Numbered from the stretch's first letter, positions 1 through 9,484 are shown. The stretch is 34,724 bases of DNA from an uncultured Treponema sp. (GCA_946532115.1 CAMNBC010000011.1:1-34724); one strand, 5' to 3'. Translations and numbers: made by a program. Notes: a model not told the origin generated them from the sequence alone.

Positions 1-116
1 TCACCCCTACCTGCAGTACAAGATTTCCCAATTCCGTCGAAACCGGGACACCCCCAATGCTTAAATAAATATAATTATAAAAATGATAATCGTCAAGGGA
101 AAATGAAACGGAAAAC

Positions 117-2114
117 TTAAACAAGTTTTTTTAAAATGATATAGGTTATATCATCATTAAAATCATCTGTTCCTGAAAACTTTTTTAAGGCGGCTGGAAG
201 GGCATTTACCTGATCTTTTACACTTAGACCAATATTTTCCTTAAAAACTGTAAAAATTCCTTCTGTACCAAAATATTTTTTTTCAGAATTAATACATTCT
301 GTAATTCCATCAGTATATAAAACAAGTTCATCGCCTTTATTCATATGGAAATGGACAGTTTCAAAGCTTATGGGAAAATCTGCAATTCCAATGGCACCAT
401 ATTGATTTACGCCTTCCTGCTCAACATTTTCAATTTTTCCGGATTCTTTATCATATAAAATTGCTTTTGGATGCCCTGCATTCACAAGTTCAATATCATT
501 CTGATTAAAACGAATTAACATTCCTGTAAGATAATTTTCAATGCTTCCTTTTTCCTGAATAATTCTGTCATTAATTTTTGTCATTACTTCGTTAAGCGGA
601 ATCTCCATTCCATTTTGAAATTCCTGTTCAATAATGTTTTTTACAAGCATTGTAACAAGCCCTGAGGCAATTCCATGACCAGAAATATCAAAAATACCAA
701 TGCCATTAAGATGTTTCTGTGTCCTAAATAAAATATAAAGGTCTCCAGAAACTCCGGCCATAGCCTTAAATGCAATATGCAAATCCCAGTCTGATAAATC
801 GGAAGTATTCACTTTATAAAAACTTTTTTGAACAAAGCCGGCTAAATCAATTTCCTGAAGTGCACGGTTTCTTTCTTTTTCAAGAGCTTCAGTTCTTTGT
901 GTAACTAAAAGTTCAAGATTTTTATTCATGTTTTCTACTTCATTAGCAAGATTTACAAAATGAATGATAAGAATTCCAAGGAATAAAAAGATTACTGCAA
1001 CCCAGCTTATTGCAAGAAAAAGCGTATCTATTTTTTGTTTAAAGAAAAATTTTGCAATTAATTGCGATGTAAAGGCAAATAAAAATGGAGTTAAACAGAT
1101 TATAAAATGAATAAGCCGTTTGTCCTTATTTTTTATTGAGGTATATATTACCTTTCCTAAAAAAATGAATTGAATGATTATAAATAAAAATCCAATTCGC
1201 AGACGGTTTCTGAAATCTGGAATATTTGTCGCTGTAAATGGAATTATAATTCCTGTTAATGTAATTAAGAATCGTCCAATTTTATCTGAAGTATTTTCAT
1301 GGTAATGAAGGAAATCGCGGGTAAAACAGACGAGCATATATCCTGTTAAAAGAGATGTTGCGCCTTTAAATAATTTTTCAAACATTAAGTAAGTTATATT
1401 TGTGCTTGCTAAAAATCTATATTCTCCAAAGTAGAAGACTGTAAGATACAGTGCGGTAAAAAAACAAATTTGAGAAAAAGAAAGATTCTCAACTTCTGAA
1501 CGGCGTAAAATATATAGGAAAAGGTATATAAAATTTATAATTAAAAGAATTATTGAAAGAATAAAATACATTTTTGAATGCAGAAATGAAAAATAATCTG
1601 CATATTCTTTAGCATCATTATATTCTGAAATAAAAGGTTTAGAATCAATAGCTCCATATCCATGACACCATAAACAAATTGTAATGGTGTTTTCACCGCC
1701 AATGTTTAGATATTCTTTTGGAATTTTAAAAGCAAAGGTTTTATTACCTTCTGTAAACTCATGAGGAGGGAATAAACCTATTTTACCAATTGAATGACTA
1801 TTTATTGAAATTTTAGAAGCAATTTTAATTCGTCCTAAACACAATCCTATTTCTTTATGCTTAAAAGTCTGTGGAATTGTAAATGTAGTCTTTAAGAAAA
1901 TATAGCCGGTATTATTATCAAGAAGTTTATAAAGCGAATTAAAATTTTCTAAAGAAATATCATAAAAAGGATAAGGTTCTCCTTTTAATGAATACTTCCA
2001 GTTTTCATTCAGATATATACGGTTTGTATTTGAATCTTTTTTTCCGCAGGATAAACAGAAAAAAGGCAAAATGAGGAAAAATATAAATGTGATAAATTTA
2101 GTTCTCTTTTTCAA
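117..2114 (-). CDS. Lipoprotein-type membrane sensor: N-terminal jelly-roll-like domain, 7TM (DISM-like) region, C-terminal SpoIIE/PP2C-like phosphatase
   Basis: Lipobox-like LSCG near the N-terminus; several consecutive hydrophobic helices; coiled coil then C-terminal PP2C/SpoIIE motifs (SGDLYILF, DISGHGIASGLVTMLV, LYTDGITE, DDITYIIL). Confidence 0.85.
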   Translation of the reverse strand: MKKRTKFITFIFFLILPFFCLSCGKKDSNTNRIYLNENWKYSLKGEPYPFYDISLENFNSLYKLLDNNTGYIFLKTTFTIPQTFKHKEIGLCLGRIKIASKISINSHSIGKIGLFPPHEFTEGNKTFAFKIPKEYLNIGGENTITICLWCHGYGAIDSKPFISEYNDAKEYADYFSFLHSKMYFILSIILLIINFIYLFLYILRRSEVENLSFSQICFFTALYLTVFYFGEYRFLASTNITYLMFEKLFKGATSLLTGYMLVCFTRDFLHYHENTSDKIGRFLITLTGIIIPFTATNIPDFRNRLRIGFLFIIIQFIFLGKVIYTSIKNKDKRLIHFIICLTPFLFAFTSQLIAKFFFKQKIDTLFLAISWVAVIFLFLGILIIHFVNLANEVENMNKNLELLVTQRTEALEKERNRALQEIDLAGFVQKSFYKVNTSDLSDWDLHIAFKAMAGVSGDLYILFRTQKHLNGIGIFDISGHGIASGLVTMLVKNIIEQEFQNGMEIPLNEVMTKINDRIIQEKGSIENYLTGMLIRFNQNDIELVNAGHPKAILYDKESGKIENVEQEGVNQYGAIGIADFPISFETVHFHMNKGDELVLYTDGITECINSEKKYFGTEGIFTVFKENIGLSVKDQVNALPAALKKFSGTDDFNDDITYIILKKLV

Positions 2115-2128
2115 TTTATCCTATAAAA

Positions 2129-2181
2129 AAAGTCTGTAAAGCCAAAAACCCCTTGATTAGAATTTTTAGTTTACAGACTTT
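2129..2181. terminator. Bidirectional intrinsic terminator
   Basis: Perfect 12-bp inverted repeat AAAGTCTGTAAA (2129-2140) / TTTACAGACTTT (2170-2181), flanked by A/T runs. Confidence 0.75.
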
Positions 2182-2214
2182 ATTAAAAAAATAATATATA
2201 AAAATCAGAAATTA

Positions 2215-2769
2215 TTATTCACCGTCATGATTTGCATTATGGAATTTCTGCTGATATTTTTTAAGCATAGCAACGGCATTTCTCTTTCCATTATAAACAA
2301 AACCGCCGTTCCAGTATTCCAATGCAGCGAACAAAGCGTTTCCACCATCCTGGCTGTCTGATTCCTTAGTACGGAATGAAACGTAGTTAGAAAGTTCCAT
2401 AAAGTCATTATTGTGGAGACATTCAAGACGTTTTTTGTTGAACTCGTTCCATTTTTCCAAATCCTGGAAACCTTCACCTTCGTCCTGTACAATAATGTGA
2501 GCATGTGTAGGACTAAATGAATACCATACAGTAACCTTTTTGTTAATATCGCAGTGATTTCCGTGCTTTACAGCATTCTTAATAACTTCACTTATCTGCT
2601 GTTCAAGAAGATTCAATTCTTTAATTTCTGTAGGTGCTGACTGAACAATCAGCAGGGTAAAATAACGAATCTGTCTGAAGTCTGAAGGAAACTCCTTCTT
2701 CAGCATATTTGTTTTGTCAAACAAAGGGTCGTTCTCATCCGATCTCAGTTCCTTTAATTCCTGAACCAT
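2215..2769 (-). CDS. HATPase_c (anti-sigma factor/RsbW-like) ATP-binding protein
   Basis: N-box-like EVIKNAVKHGNH and G1-like IIVQDEGEGF; sits beside STAS and SpoIIE phosphatase genes. Confidence 0.8.
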   Translation of the reverse strand: MVQELKELRSDENDPLFDKTNMLKKEFPSDFRQIRYFTLLIVQSAPTEIKELNLLEQQISEVIKNAVKHGNHCDINKKVTVWYSFSPTHAHIIVQDEGEGFQDLEKWNEFNKKRLECLHNNDFMELSNYVSFRTKESDSQDGGNALFAALEYWNGGFVYNGKRNAVAMLKKYQQKFHNANHDGE

Positions 2770-2831
2770 TTCAGTTCCTCCTGCAGTCTGTTTACTTTAA
2801 TTAATTGAATTTTTAATGATATAAAAATAAA

Positions 2832-3170
2832 TTATTCTTTTACCATCAAAAGGGCTTCTTCAATGCTGTTGGCGATAGGGAAGTAACCCATAAGTTTAGT
2901 AAGCTCGATTACCTTCTTTACAGAACCATGAATATTTGCAATAGCAAGGTTCAAGTTCATCTTTTTAATTGTTGAACAAATGTAGATGAGCGCACCAATT
3001 CCAGACGAGTCAATGTAGTCTACCTGTTCGAGATTGATGACAAAGTTCTTTACATTTTTTTCGAGCATTTTCATAACAAGCTCTTTAAGCTTATATGAAT
3101 TGTAAAGATCCATTTCACCAGTTACGTCGATGATATAAACATCACCATTTTTACGTATTTTAAGTTCCAT
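2832..3170 (-). CDS. STAS-domain anti-sigma factor antagonist (RsbV/SpoIIAA-like)
   Basis: 113-aa STAS-like protein with VDYIDSSGIGALI phosphorylation-site motif. Confidence 0.9.
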   Translation of the reverse strand: MELKIRKNGDVYIIDVTGEMDLYNSYKLKELVMKMLEKNVKNFVINLEQVDYIDSSGIGALIYICSTIKKMNLNLAIANIHGSVKKVIELTKLMGYFPIANSIEEALLMVKE

Positions 3171-3199
3171 AACGAATCTCCTTTTTAATTCTTGTTAAA

Positions 3200-4873
3200 T
3201 TATTGTATTTTAATAACCAAAAGGCTCTGATCATCATATTGCTGAGCAGTACCACAGTACTTTTTCAAATCATCTTTAACACGATTTGAAATATCTTTAG
3301 CAGTTACGCCTGCATTTTTTACTATAACCTTCTTAAGGTTTTCAATTGAATATTGTACACCATTTTCATTGAGAGATTCAAGTAATCCGTCTGTACAAGT
3401 TGCTATAATATCACCCGAATCCAGTCTGAGTGGAAGGTTAGTAAATACTGTATCTTTTGTGACACCCATTGGTTCACTTGGAACAGAAATCTGTTTGATT
3501 GTTCCTTCACTTGCGGAATAGTGGAATACAGGATTATTTCCACAAGTACTGATTTCAGCCTGCTTTGTAGTGGCATCATAATTAATGAGTGCAATACTTG
3601 CAAAGTGGTCAATTTTTGAGCTTTCAAGACATATACCACGGTTAGCCCAGGACATAATCGTGGATGCTGACTGAGCAGTGTGAACGGCAAGGCGGAGAAT
3701 TGCACGAATCATAATCATAACGATAAGTGAGTTCATGCCTTTTCCTGCTATATCAGCCATTACAAAGGAAATGCGGTCTTTTCTTGAAGCAAGAATGTCA
3801 TAATAATCACCGCAGACATTTTCAGCTGGCTGTGAGAAACAACCGATTGAAAGTCCCGGAATAACAGGTAACTTTGCAGGAAGCATGTCTTTCTGGTATT
3901 TAGAAGCAATAGAACCACCCTTGTTCAATTCTGTATGTTCTGCATAGTCAAGGAAGCTGTACAATGGTTTAATTGCAGTAGAAACAGATTCTGCAAGCAT
4001 AACTGCAGTATCAAAATCATCTTTTGTAAATTTTTCACTGTCTGGTTTACGTGCAAGACCTACAAGTCCTACTACAGAATCTACCTGCTTAATAGGTGCA
4101 AAAATATAGCTTCCGCAGCGGAGGAATTCTTCTGGTCCATTCTGATATACACGAGGGTCTTTTACAGAATCAGTAATCAAAACCGGCTGGCCTTCTGTAA
4201 AAATCTGACCAAAAATATTGTCCTGAAGAGGGAACTGTGCAAAACGAAGGTTTGTTTCTACACGAATAGGCTTGTGTGGAAGATCTTCCGGCAGTTTATA
4301 TGGAGGAGGGAAGGCACCTTTGAAGGATTTAACAGCCAGTGTGTTATCATAATCATCTGCAATAAGGAAAATACATCCGTCTGCCTTTACCTTTTCTGTC
4401 ATAAGGTCATTACAGTATTCAAGGAAGTTTTCCATACTATTGTTGTTTGTAAAGAATGTAGAAAGTTTAGCAATAAGATTTCTGTTGATTTCGATATATC
4501 GCTGATTTTTTTCTTCAATCTGTTCGATAACAGCTCTGTTTACCATATCATTTTCGCGGGAAGCGTTAATTTCAGCGGCTTTTTTTGCGGCTTTTTTCTC
4601 TTCAATTTTTTCTGGATTTACAAAAGCCTTAATAATCAAATATGGAAGAAGTATGAGTTCTGCAATAATGATTGTAAATACAACATATGAATAGAACCCT
4701 GTAAAAGTACTGTAGATTGTGCCGACAATCATTATTCCTGTTGTAATGAAAAATGCCAGACTAACTTTTGCTTTATTTCTGAGCTTGATAACAAGAAGAA
4801 AGATAAAAATTAGGGCACTGACACCGGCTGCAATGTAAAGCGGAACATTTATGAATGAATCAATGGTAAACAA
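3200..4873 (-). CDS. Membrane GAF-SpoIIE (RsbU-like) serine phosphatase
   Basis: N-terminal TM helices, GAF-like middle region, CGDYYDILASRKDRISFVMADIAGKGMNSLIVM and CTDGLLE phosphatase motifs. Confidence 0.88.
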   Translation of the reverse strand: MFTIDSFINVPLYIAAGVSALIFIFLLVIKLRNKAKVSLAFFITTGIMIVGTIYSTFTGFYSYVVFTIIIAELILLPYLIIKAFVNPEKIEEKKAAKKAAEINASRENDMVNRAVIEQIEEKNQRYIEINRNLIAKLSTFFTNNNSMENFLEYCNDLMTEKVKADGCIFLIADDYDNTLAVKSFKGAFPPPYKLPEDLPHKPIRVETNLRFAQFPLQDNIFGQIFTEGQPVLITDSVKDPRVYQNGPEEFLRCGSYIFAPIKQVDSVVGLVGLARKPDSEKFTKDDFDTAVMLAESVSTAIKPLYSFLDYAEHTELNKGGSIASKYQKDMLPAKLPVIPGLSIGCFSQPAENVCGDYYDILASRKDRISFVMADIAGKGMNSLIVMIMIRAILRLAVHTAQSASTIMSWANRGICLESSKIDHFASIALINYDATTKQAEISTCGNNPVFHYSASEGTIKQISVPSEPMGVTKDTVFTNLPLRLDSGDIIATCTDGLLESLNENGVQYSIENLKKVIVKNAGVTAKDISNRVKDDLKKYCGTAQQYDDQSLLVIKIQ

Positions 4874-4888
4874 CGTTTTCTCCTAACC

Positions 4889-4907
4889 AATATAGTATTA
4901 CTATATT
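4889..4907. promoter_or_regulatory. 19-bp perfect dyad upstream of the RsbU-like gene
   Basis: AATATAGTA-T-TACTATATT, lying between the predicted promoter and the start codon of the 3200..4873 gene. Confidence 0.5.
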
Positions 4908-4923
4908 ATCGGCATTATCTTAG

Positions 4924-4952
4924 ATTTTAACATCGAAATTTTTAGCCGTCAA
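4924..4952 (-). promoter_or_regulatory. Sigma70-type promoter for the phosphatase/STAS/HATPase operon
   Basis: On the minus strand TTGACG (4952-4947), 17-nt spacer, TAAAAT (4929-4924). Confidence 0.55.
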
Positions 4953-5010
4953 GGAATATGTTCTTCCCTGACAGTCTTATTAATAATATTAAGAAACTTC
5001 TCTTATGAAT

Positions 5011-5970
5011 TTATGAATTCTTTTGAGGTAATGCATCTGGAGCGTCATTTGCGGCATCTGTAATGGCACGGCGCAGAATAATGCACTTAATACGGTTGAG
5101 AATTCTCTTTGCAACCGGAATCTTATAATGCTTTTTAAAGTCTGCAACAGCCTTATCCATAGAAATGTCATCTCCAAACTTCTTTTTAAGGTCATCCCAG
5201 TAACGTACTGTCCATACATAGAGGTCTCCAAGGGTGCGGCCAGGGAAGTCTCTGAGAATATATTTCTCGCGGATAATGGAAACCAGTGGAAAATAAACAT
5301 TGTAAAACCAGGATTTTATAGCTTCTTCCATACTTACTTCTTCAGTCCTTCCCTGATTTATGTAGTATTTGTGAGTAAGGATGTGGTTATAGATAACGTC
5401 GTAACGACCTGGACTTGAAAAATCAAGACACCAGTAATCGGTTATATCGCCAAAACCTGTTTCACTGTAAAAAACTCGTTTTTCATAATTGATAATCTGT
5501 TTTTGAATTTCCTTAAGAGAATCTGCTTTTCTAAGTTTGATTTCACTTTGAAGAGATACTACTTCAGCATCAATAAATTCGGTTCCACGTGTTTTTGCAA
5601 CAGAAACACGATGATTTCCGTCTCGAACAAAATAAAGGCCTGCAATTTCATAAACTTTAATAGGAGGAAGTGTTATGTCATTCAGGGCTGCTTCATCAAC
5701 ATGCTGCCAGCGGTTTTTAAGGTGTGTGCTTTTTGGGAAAAAACGGTTGTCAAAATCTTTATAACGACCTTCGCTTCCTACAATTTTTTCAATAGGGATA
5801 ACCTTCATTCCGATATAGGTTTCAGCATTTGATTTTATCATCTGTTTAACATCATTTAGAGAAATGAGGCTTGCTTCTTCTGGAGAAAGAAGATGCTGAA
5901 TTTCATTTATAAAGGCTTTTGTGTGTGCTCTGTTAAAATCTTCTTCTGATTTTGCTTTTGAAAAATCCAT
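5011..5970 (-). CDS. ParB/sulfiredoxin-like N-terminal domain protein
   Basis: PPIKVYEIAGLYFVRDGNHRVSVAKTRG matches the ParB-like DGNHR pattern; preceded by GSEGRYKDFDNRFFP. Confidence 0.6.
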   Translation of the reverse strand: MDFSKAKSEEDFNRAHTKAFINEIQHLLSPEEASLISLNDVKQMIKSNAETYIGMKVIPIEKIVGSEGRYKDFDNRFFPKSTHLKNRWQHVDEAALNDITLPPIKVYEIAGLYFVRDGNHRVSVAKTRGTEFIDAEVVSLQSEIKLRKADSLKEIQKQIINYEKRVFYSETGFGDITDYWCLDFSSPGRYDVIYNHILTHKYYINQGRTEEVSMEEAIKSWFYNVYFPLVSIIREKYILRDFPGRTLGDLYVWTVRYWDDLKKKFGDDISMDKAVADFKKHYKIPVAKRILNRIKCIILRRAITDAANDAPDALPQKNS

Positions 5971-5971
5971 C

Positions 5972-6700
5972 CTAGTTGTCCTTCTTATGAGTTGTTTTCA
6001 TTGGCAGTTCAATTACATAATGAGCATATGCATTGACTACAGTGGTATCAAAGTATTTTCCGACTCTTTCTTCCCTCAAATCATACAAATGGATATGACC
6101 ATGAATCATATAAGTAGGTTTGAATCGCTCAAGAAACCAGTTATAGCATTCGAAACCCACATGACACGGATCTTCGTGGTCATGAATGTGACGCGGTGAG
6201 GCGTGAGTCATGAAAATATCAAGATATCTTCCATATTTTAACTTGTTATAAATCAATTTAGGAATCAGTTTTATAAGCTTCCACTTCATCTGGGAATCTG
6301 TAAACTGACATAGTCCGTTATTGTAGCGCATTGAACCTGAAGCGCCCGCAATGAGGAGTGGAGTCATTTTTCCTGTTTCAGGATCCTCATAGCAGAGGTT
6401 TTCGTTAATAAAACTCTTAAAACCCAGGTATGTAGCTCCGTGACCGTTCATTGACTGTTCATAACGCGACGGACGGTTACCATCAAAATGGCTGTCATGA
6501 TGGTAAAAATGATATTCTTTAAGGTCGTGATTTCCAAATACAAAATATGTCGGTTTATTGAAAACAGTTACAATAAAATCAACGTAATCCATAGGAAGGT
6601 CGCCGGCACACAGTATGAGGTCTATGTCAGGAAACGCATTCTTAACATTCTGTGTATATATGAGAGGGTCTACATAGTCGGAGACACAGAGTATTTTCAT
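5972..6700 (-). CDS. Calcineurin-like metallophosphoesterase
   Basis: LCAGDLPMDY, FVFGNHDLKEY, MTHASPRH and MIHGHIHLY metal-binding motifs; ATGA overlap with the upstream TPR gene. Confidence 0.85.
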   Translation of the reverse strand: MKILCVSDYVDPLIYTQNVKNAFPDIDLILCAGDLPMDYVDFIVTVFNKPTYFVFGNHDLKEYHFYHHDSHFDGNRPSRYEQSMNGHGATYLGFKSFINENLCYEDPETGKMTPLLIAGASGSMRYNNGLCQFTDSQMKWKLIKLIPKLIYNKLKYGRYLDIFMTHASPRHIHDHEDPCHVGFECYNWFLERFKPTYMIHGHIHLYDLREERVGKYFDTTVVNAYAHYVIELPMKTTHKKDN

Positions 6701-8061
6701 TTATCACCAGCTTTTGAAAGCAATGCTTCAAGCTTTTGTTTTTCTATAAGCTCAACAGGGCGGTTTTCTGCAAAACGTTTTGCTGCAGTATTAAAGCCCG
6801 AGCTTGAAAAAAGAAAAGATTTTACACTGTTAAGAGATTTCATTTCATCAAGGGATTCATGAATCTGCTGTTCTTCTACAGGTTCCGGGTCTCTGTAAAA
6901 CCTTATGAATACAACCTGCTTTCTAACTGCCATCCAGGACTCGTCACTCTTATTAACACCGGTAATCTGGCAGCCCCATTTTTTCTGGTCACAGGTAAGA
7001 ACCTGAAGTCCAAGTCCCTTAATAACTGCATTTTTACAGATATAAGGGAACTCCTCGTTGCTGCAGGTAAGGTAATCTTTAAGATAATCATTTGCCTGAA
7101 GATCTTTATATTCTGAAAGTTTAGCAGAAACGTCGCGGAAAGTTTTATTACGTTTGTAAATTGCTTCCCACTGTTCAATTGCTTTATCTATTTTACGGCT
7201 TTTTTCGTAGCAGGCAGCAAGAAAATAACGTGCATAAAGGGTTTCTTGTTGTGAATTATCCTTATCAAGTTCAATAGCTCTCTGAAAATCTACAAGTGCA
7301 TTATCTGTACGTCCGGCAATCATATAGCATGAACCATGTTCAATAATAGCCTTTTGTTTTAATTCAGGGTCACGCTGTGCTTTTTCAAAGGCTTTGATAG
7401 CTCCCTGAAGATCTTTTGCGTCTTTAAGAATCTTTCCAAGATAATAATATGAAGTATAGGTTTCAGGACTGAGCCTTATGGCCATATCAATTTCTTTTTT
7501 AGCTTCATTGAATTGTTTTGTTCTGTAAAGCATAAGACCAATTTCTGCATGAGCTTTAGCATGTTTTTTATCAATCATCGCACATTTCTGCATAAATCCG
7601 AGAGCAAGGTCATATCGGTTCTGCTGTTCGTAAATGCGTCCTACCTGATAAAAGTTTTCTGCATTACGGGGATCAAGTTTTGTAAGCAGAAGAAAGTTTT
7701 TAAGGGCTTCATTCTGCTGATTATACTTAAGCAGCAGCTGGGAATATTCTGAACGGAAGGTTAATTCATTAATGCCTTCCCCAAACAGTGCATTATCATT
7801 TACATTTTTATATTCAATAACGGCAAGTTCTGTTCGGTTTTCCTTTATGTAGGCTTTACCAAGATAATAATGCGCAAGATAGTTTTTCTGATCTTTTGCT
7901 ATAAGCTGTTTTGCAATTTTTATGGCATTCTGTGTTTTACCCTGTTTAATAAGACGTGGTACAGCTTCGATTTTTTTTGGAGACAGGACAGTTTTGAAGA
8001 TTAGCACAGCCAGAAAAACTACTACTACTACAAGAATGATGATTATTATAATTGTTCCCAT
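6697..8061 (-). CDS. Membrane-anchored TPR protein with possible Mrr-like C-terminal domain
   Basis: Single N-terminal TM helix; multiple TPRs (e.g. AHYYLGKAYIKENRTELAVIEYK); C-terminus VVFIRFYRDPEPVEEQQIHESL...FLFSSSGFNTAAKRFAENRPVELIEKQKLEALL resembles the Mrr-family tail. Confidence 0.75.
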   Translation of the reverse strand: MGTIIIIIILVVVVVFLAVLIFKTVLSPKKIEAVPRLIKQGKTQNAIKIAKQLIAKDQKNYLAHYYLGKAYIKENRTELAVIEYKNVNDNALFGEGINELTFRSEYSQLLLKYNQQNEALKNFLLLTKLDPRNAENFYQVGRIYEQQNRYDLALGFMQKCAMIDKKHAKAHAEIGLMLYRTKQFNEAKKEIDMAIRLSPETYTSYYYLGKILKDAKDLQGAIKAFEKAQRDPELKQKAIIEHGSCYMIAGRTDNALVDFQRAIELDKDNSQQETLYARYFLAACYEKSRKIDKAIEQWEAIYKRNKTFRDVSAKLSEYKDLQANDYLKDYLTCSNEEFPYICKNAVIKGLGLQVLTCDQKKWGCQITGVNKSDESWMAVRKQVVFIRFYRDPEPVEEQQIHESLDEMKSLNSVKSFLFSSSGFNTAAKRFAENRPVELIEKQKLEALLSKAGDK

Positions 8062-8190
8062 CTTTATATATTCTCCAGGATATAAAGGGTTTTCCCAAAA
8101 CTAGGTGTTTGTAGATTAAGTCTTAACAGAATCTCTCGATAATAAGAGTAGTAAATTTATGTCGATATGTCAAACACAAGGTCGTAGAAT

Positions 8191-9483
8191 ATGAAAATTA
8201 AATTTATGGGGTTTGTATTTACATTCTTTTTTTTAGCAGCAGGTCTTTATGCACAAAATAGAAATAATGCAGGAACAGGCAGTTCCGGTCTGTCTCGCGG
8301 AGAAACTCTTTTTAAGGAAAATAATGCAAAAGATGCTGTTCAGGTACTGGAGTATGAAATACTGAATGGTCAGATTTCTGATAATACTTATAATTTTCTT
8401 GGGCTGGGGTATTATCAGCTTGGAGAATATGAAAAATCACTGGATGCTTTTAAGCGCGGATTAAAGGCTCAGCCTGAAAACGCAAAAATTCTTTCATATA
8501 ATTTGGGAAATACCTTTTATGCCTTAAAGGATTATGCATCGGCTGCAGGTTATTATTCAGATGCGCTGAAAGCAGACCCTCTTTTTTATGGGGCATTATT
8601 AAACCGTGCTAATGCACTTTTAATGGGTGGGCAGCTGGTTTCTGCAAGAGAAGATTATATTGATTTTGTGGCAAAATGCGCAGATGATCCGCAGAGGGAG
8701 AGAATTGAACTTTTGATTGCTGCTCTTGATGAAGAAATTGCACGGCGTGAAGAGGAAGCAAGGCTTTTAGCAGAACAGAATAAGGCAAAATGGGAAGAAT
8801 ATGACGGAAGTCTTGAAGAAAAGAAAAAGACTGAATATATGCCATATTGGGAAGAAATAGAAAACTCTCTTACTCAGGATAATAAGGATAATTATGTTAC
8901 AGAATGGGAAAGAATTTCTGGTGAAGAACCTGAAGAAATTTCAGATGGAAATGATAGTGAAATAACAGTTGTTGAAGCTGATAATGGAAATGCCGCTGAT
9001 TGGGAAAAGTTTGATAATGAACCTGCCGGCGAGATTGTAAAGGTTGAGAATAAAGATAAAACTAATTGGGAAGCCCTTGATAGCGAATCTGAAAATGGGT
9101 TTGCTGAAGAAAGGGTAGCTGAAGTTCAGGCTGATGAAGAAGAGGACTGGCTCACGTTTAGTGAGGAAGAACTTGATGAAATGAAAGCTTTGGAAAAGGA
9201 GTCGCGGGCGGCGCATGAGAGGTGGGTGGAAGAAGCTCGAAGGCGCGAGGCTGAACTTGCTGAAAGATCTGCACAAGCCAGGCAAAAGGAACAGGCGCAG
9301 GCTTATGAAGATGAAAAACGTATGAGGGAGCAGCTGCTGGAGGATATGCGTAAGGCCGAAGATGAGCGGCGCAAAAAGCTTCTGGAAGATGTTGCGAATT
9401 CTTTGCAGAGTTCAGACTCTACAAATCTTACTTCTGGGGCAGAAGATCTGATTGATTATGACCTTGAAGGAGAACTCGACTAA
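8191..9483 (+). CDS. Secreted/periplasmic TPR protein with acidic coiled-coil C-terminus
   Basis: N-terminal signal sequence (MKIKFMGFVFTFFFLAAGLYAQ), TPR repeats, charged coiled coil. Confidence 0.75.
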   Translation: MKIKFMGFVFTFFFLAAGLYAQNRNNAGTGSSGLSRGETLFKENNAKDAVQVLEYEILNGQISDNTYNFLGLGYYQLGEYEKSLDAFKRGLKAQPENAKILSYNLGNTFYALKDYASAAGYYSDALKADPLFYGALLNRANALLMGGQLVSAREDYIDFVAKCADDPQRERIELLIAALDEEIARREEEARLLAEQNKAKWEEYDGSLEEKKKTEYMPYWEEIENSLTQDNKDNYVTEWERISGEEPEEISDGNDSEITVVEADNGNAADWEKFDNEPAGEIVKVENKDKTNWEALDSESENGFAEERVAEVQADEEEDWLTFSEEELDEMKALEKESRAAHERWVEEARRREAELAERSAQARQKEQAQAYEDEKRMREQLLEDMRKAEDERRKKLLEDVANSLQSSDSTNLTSGAEDLIDYDLEGELD

Positions 9484-9484
9484 A

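Noticed and set aside
1-116. Partial gene at the left edge
   Set aside because: No convincing reading frame or motif; too short to assign
3935-4690. 251-aa plus-strand ORF
   Set aside because: Antisense to the clear GAF-SpoIIE phosphatase; Cys/Phe/Asn-rich shadow ORF without recognisable motifs
9452-9484. Upstream start for the second TPR gene
   Set aside because: ATG 9485 (MKFIRWKDL) follows the preceding stop directly and matches the TM-anchored N-terminus better
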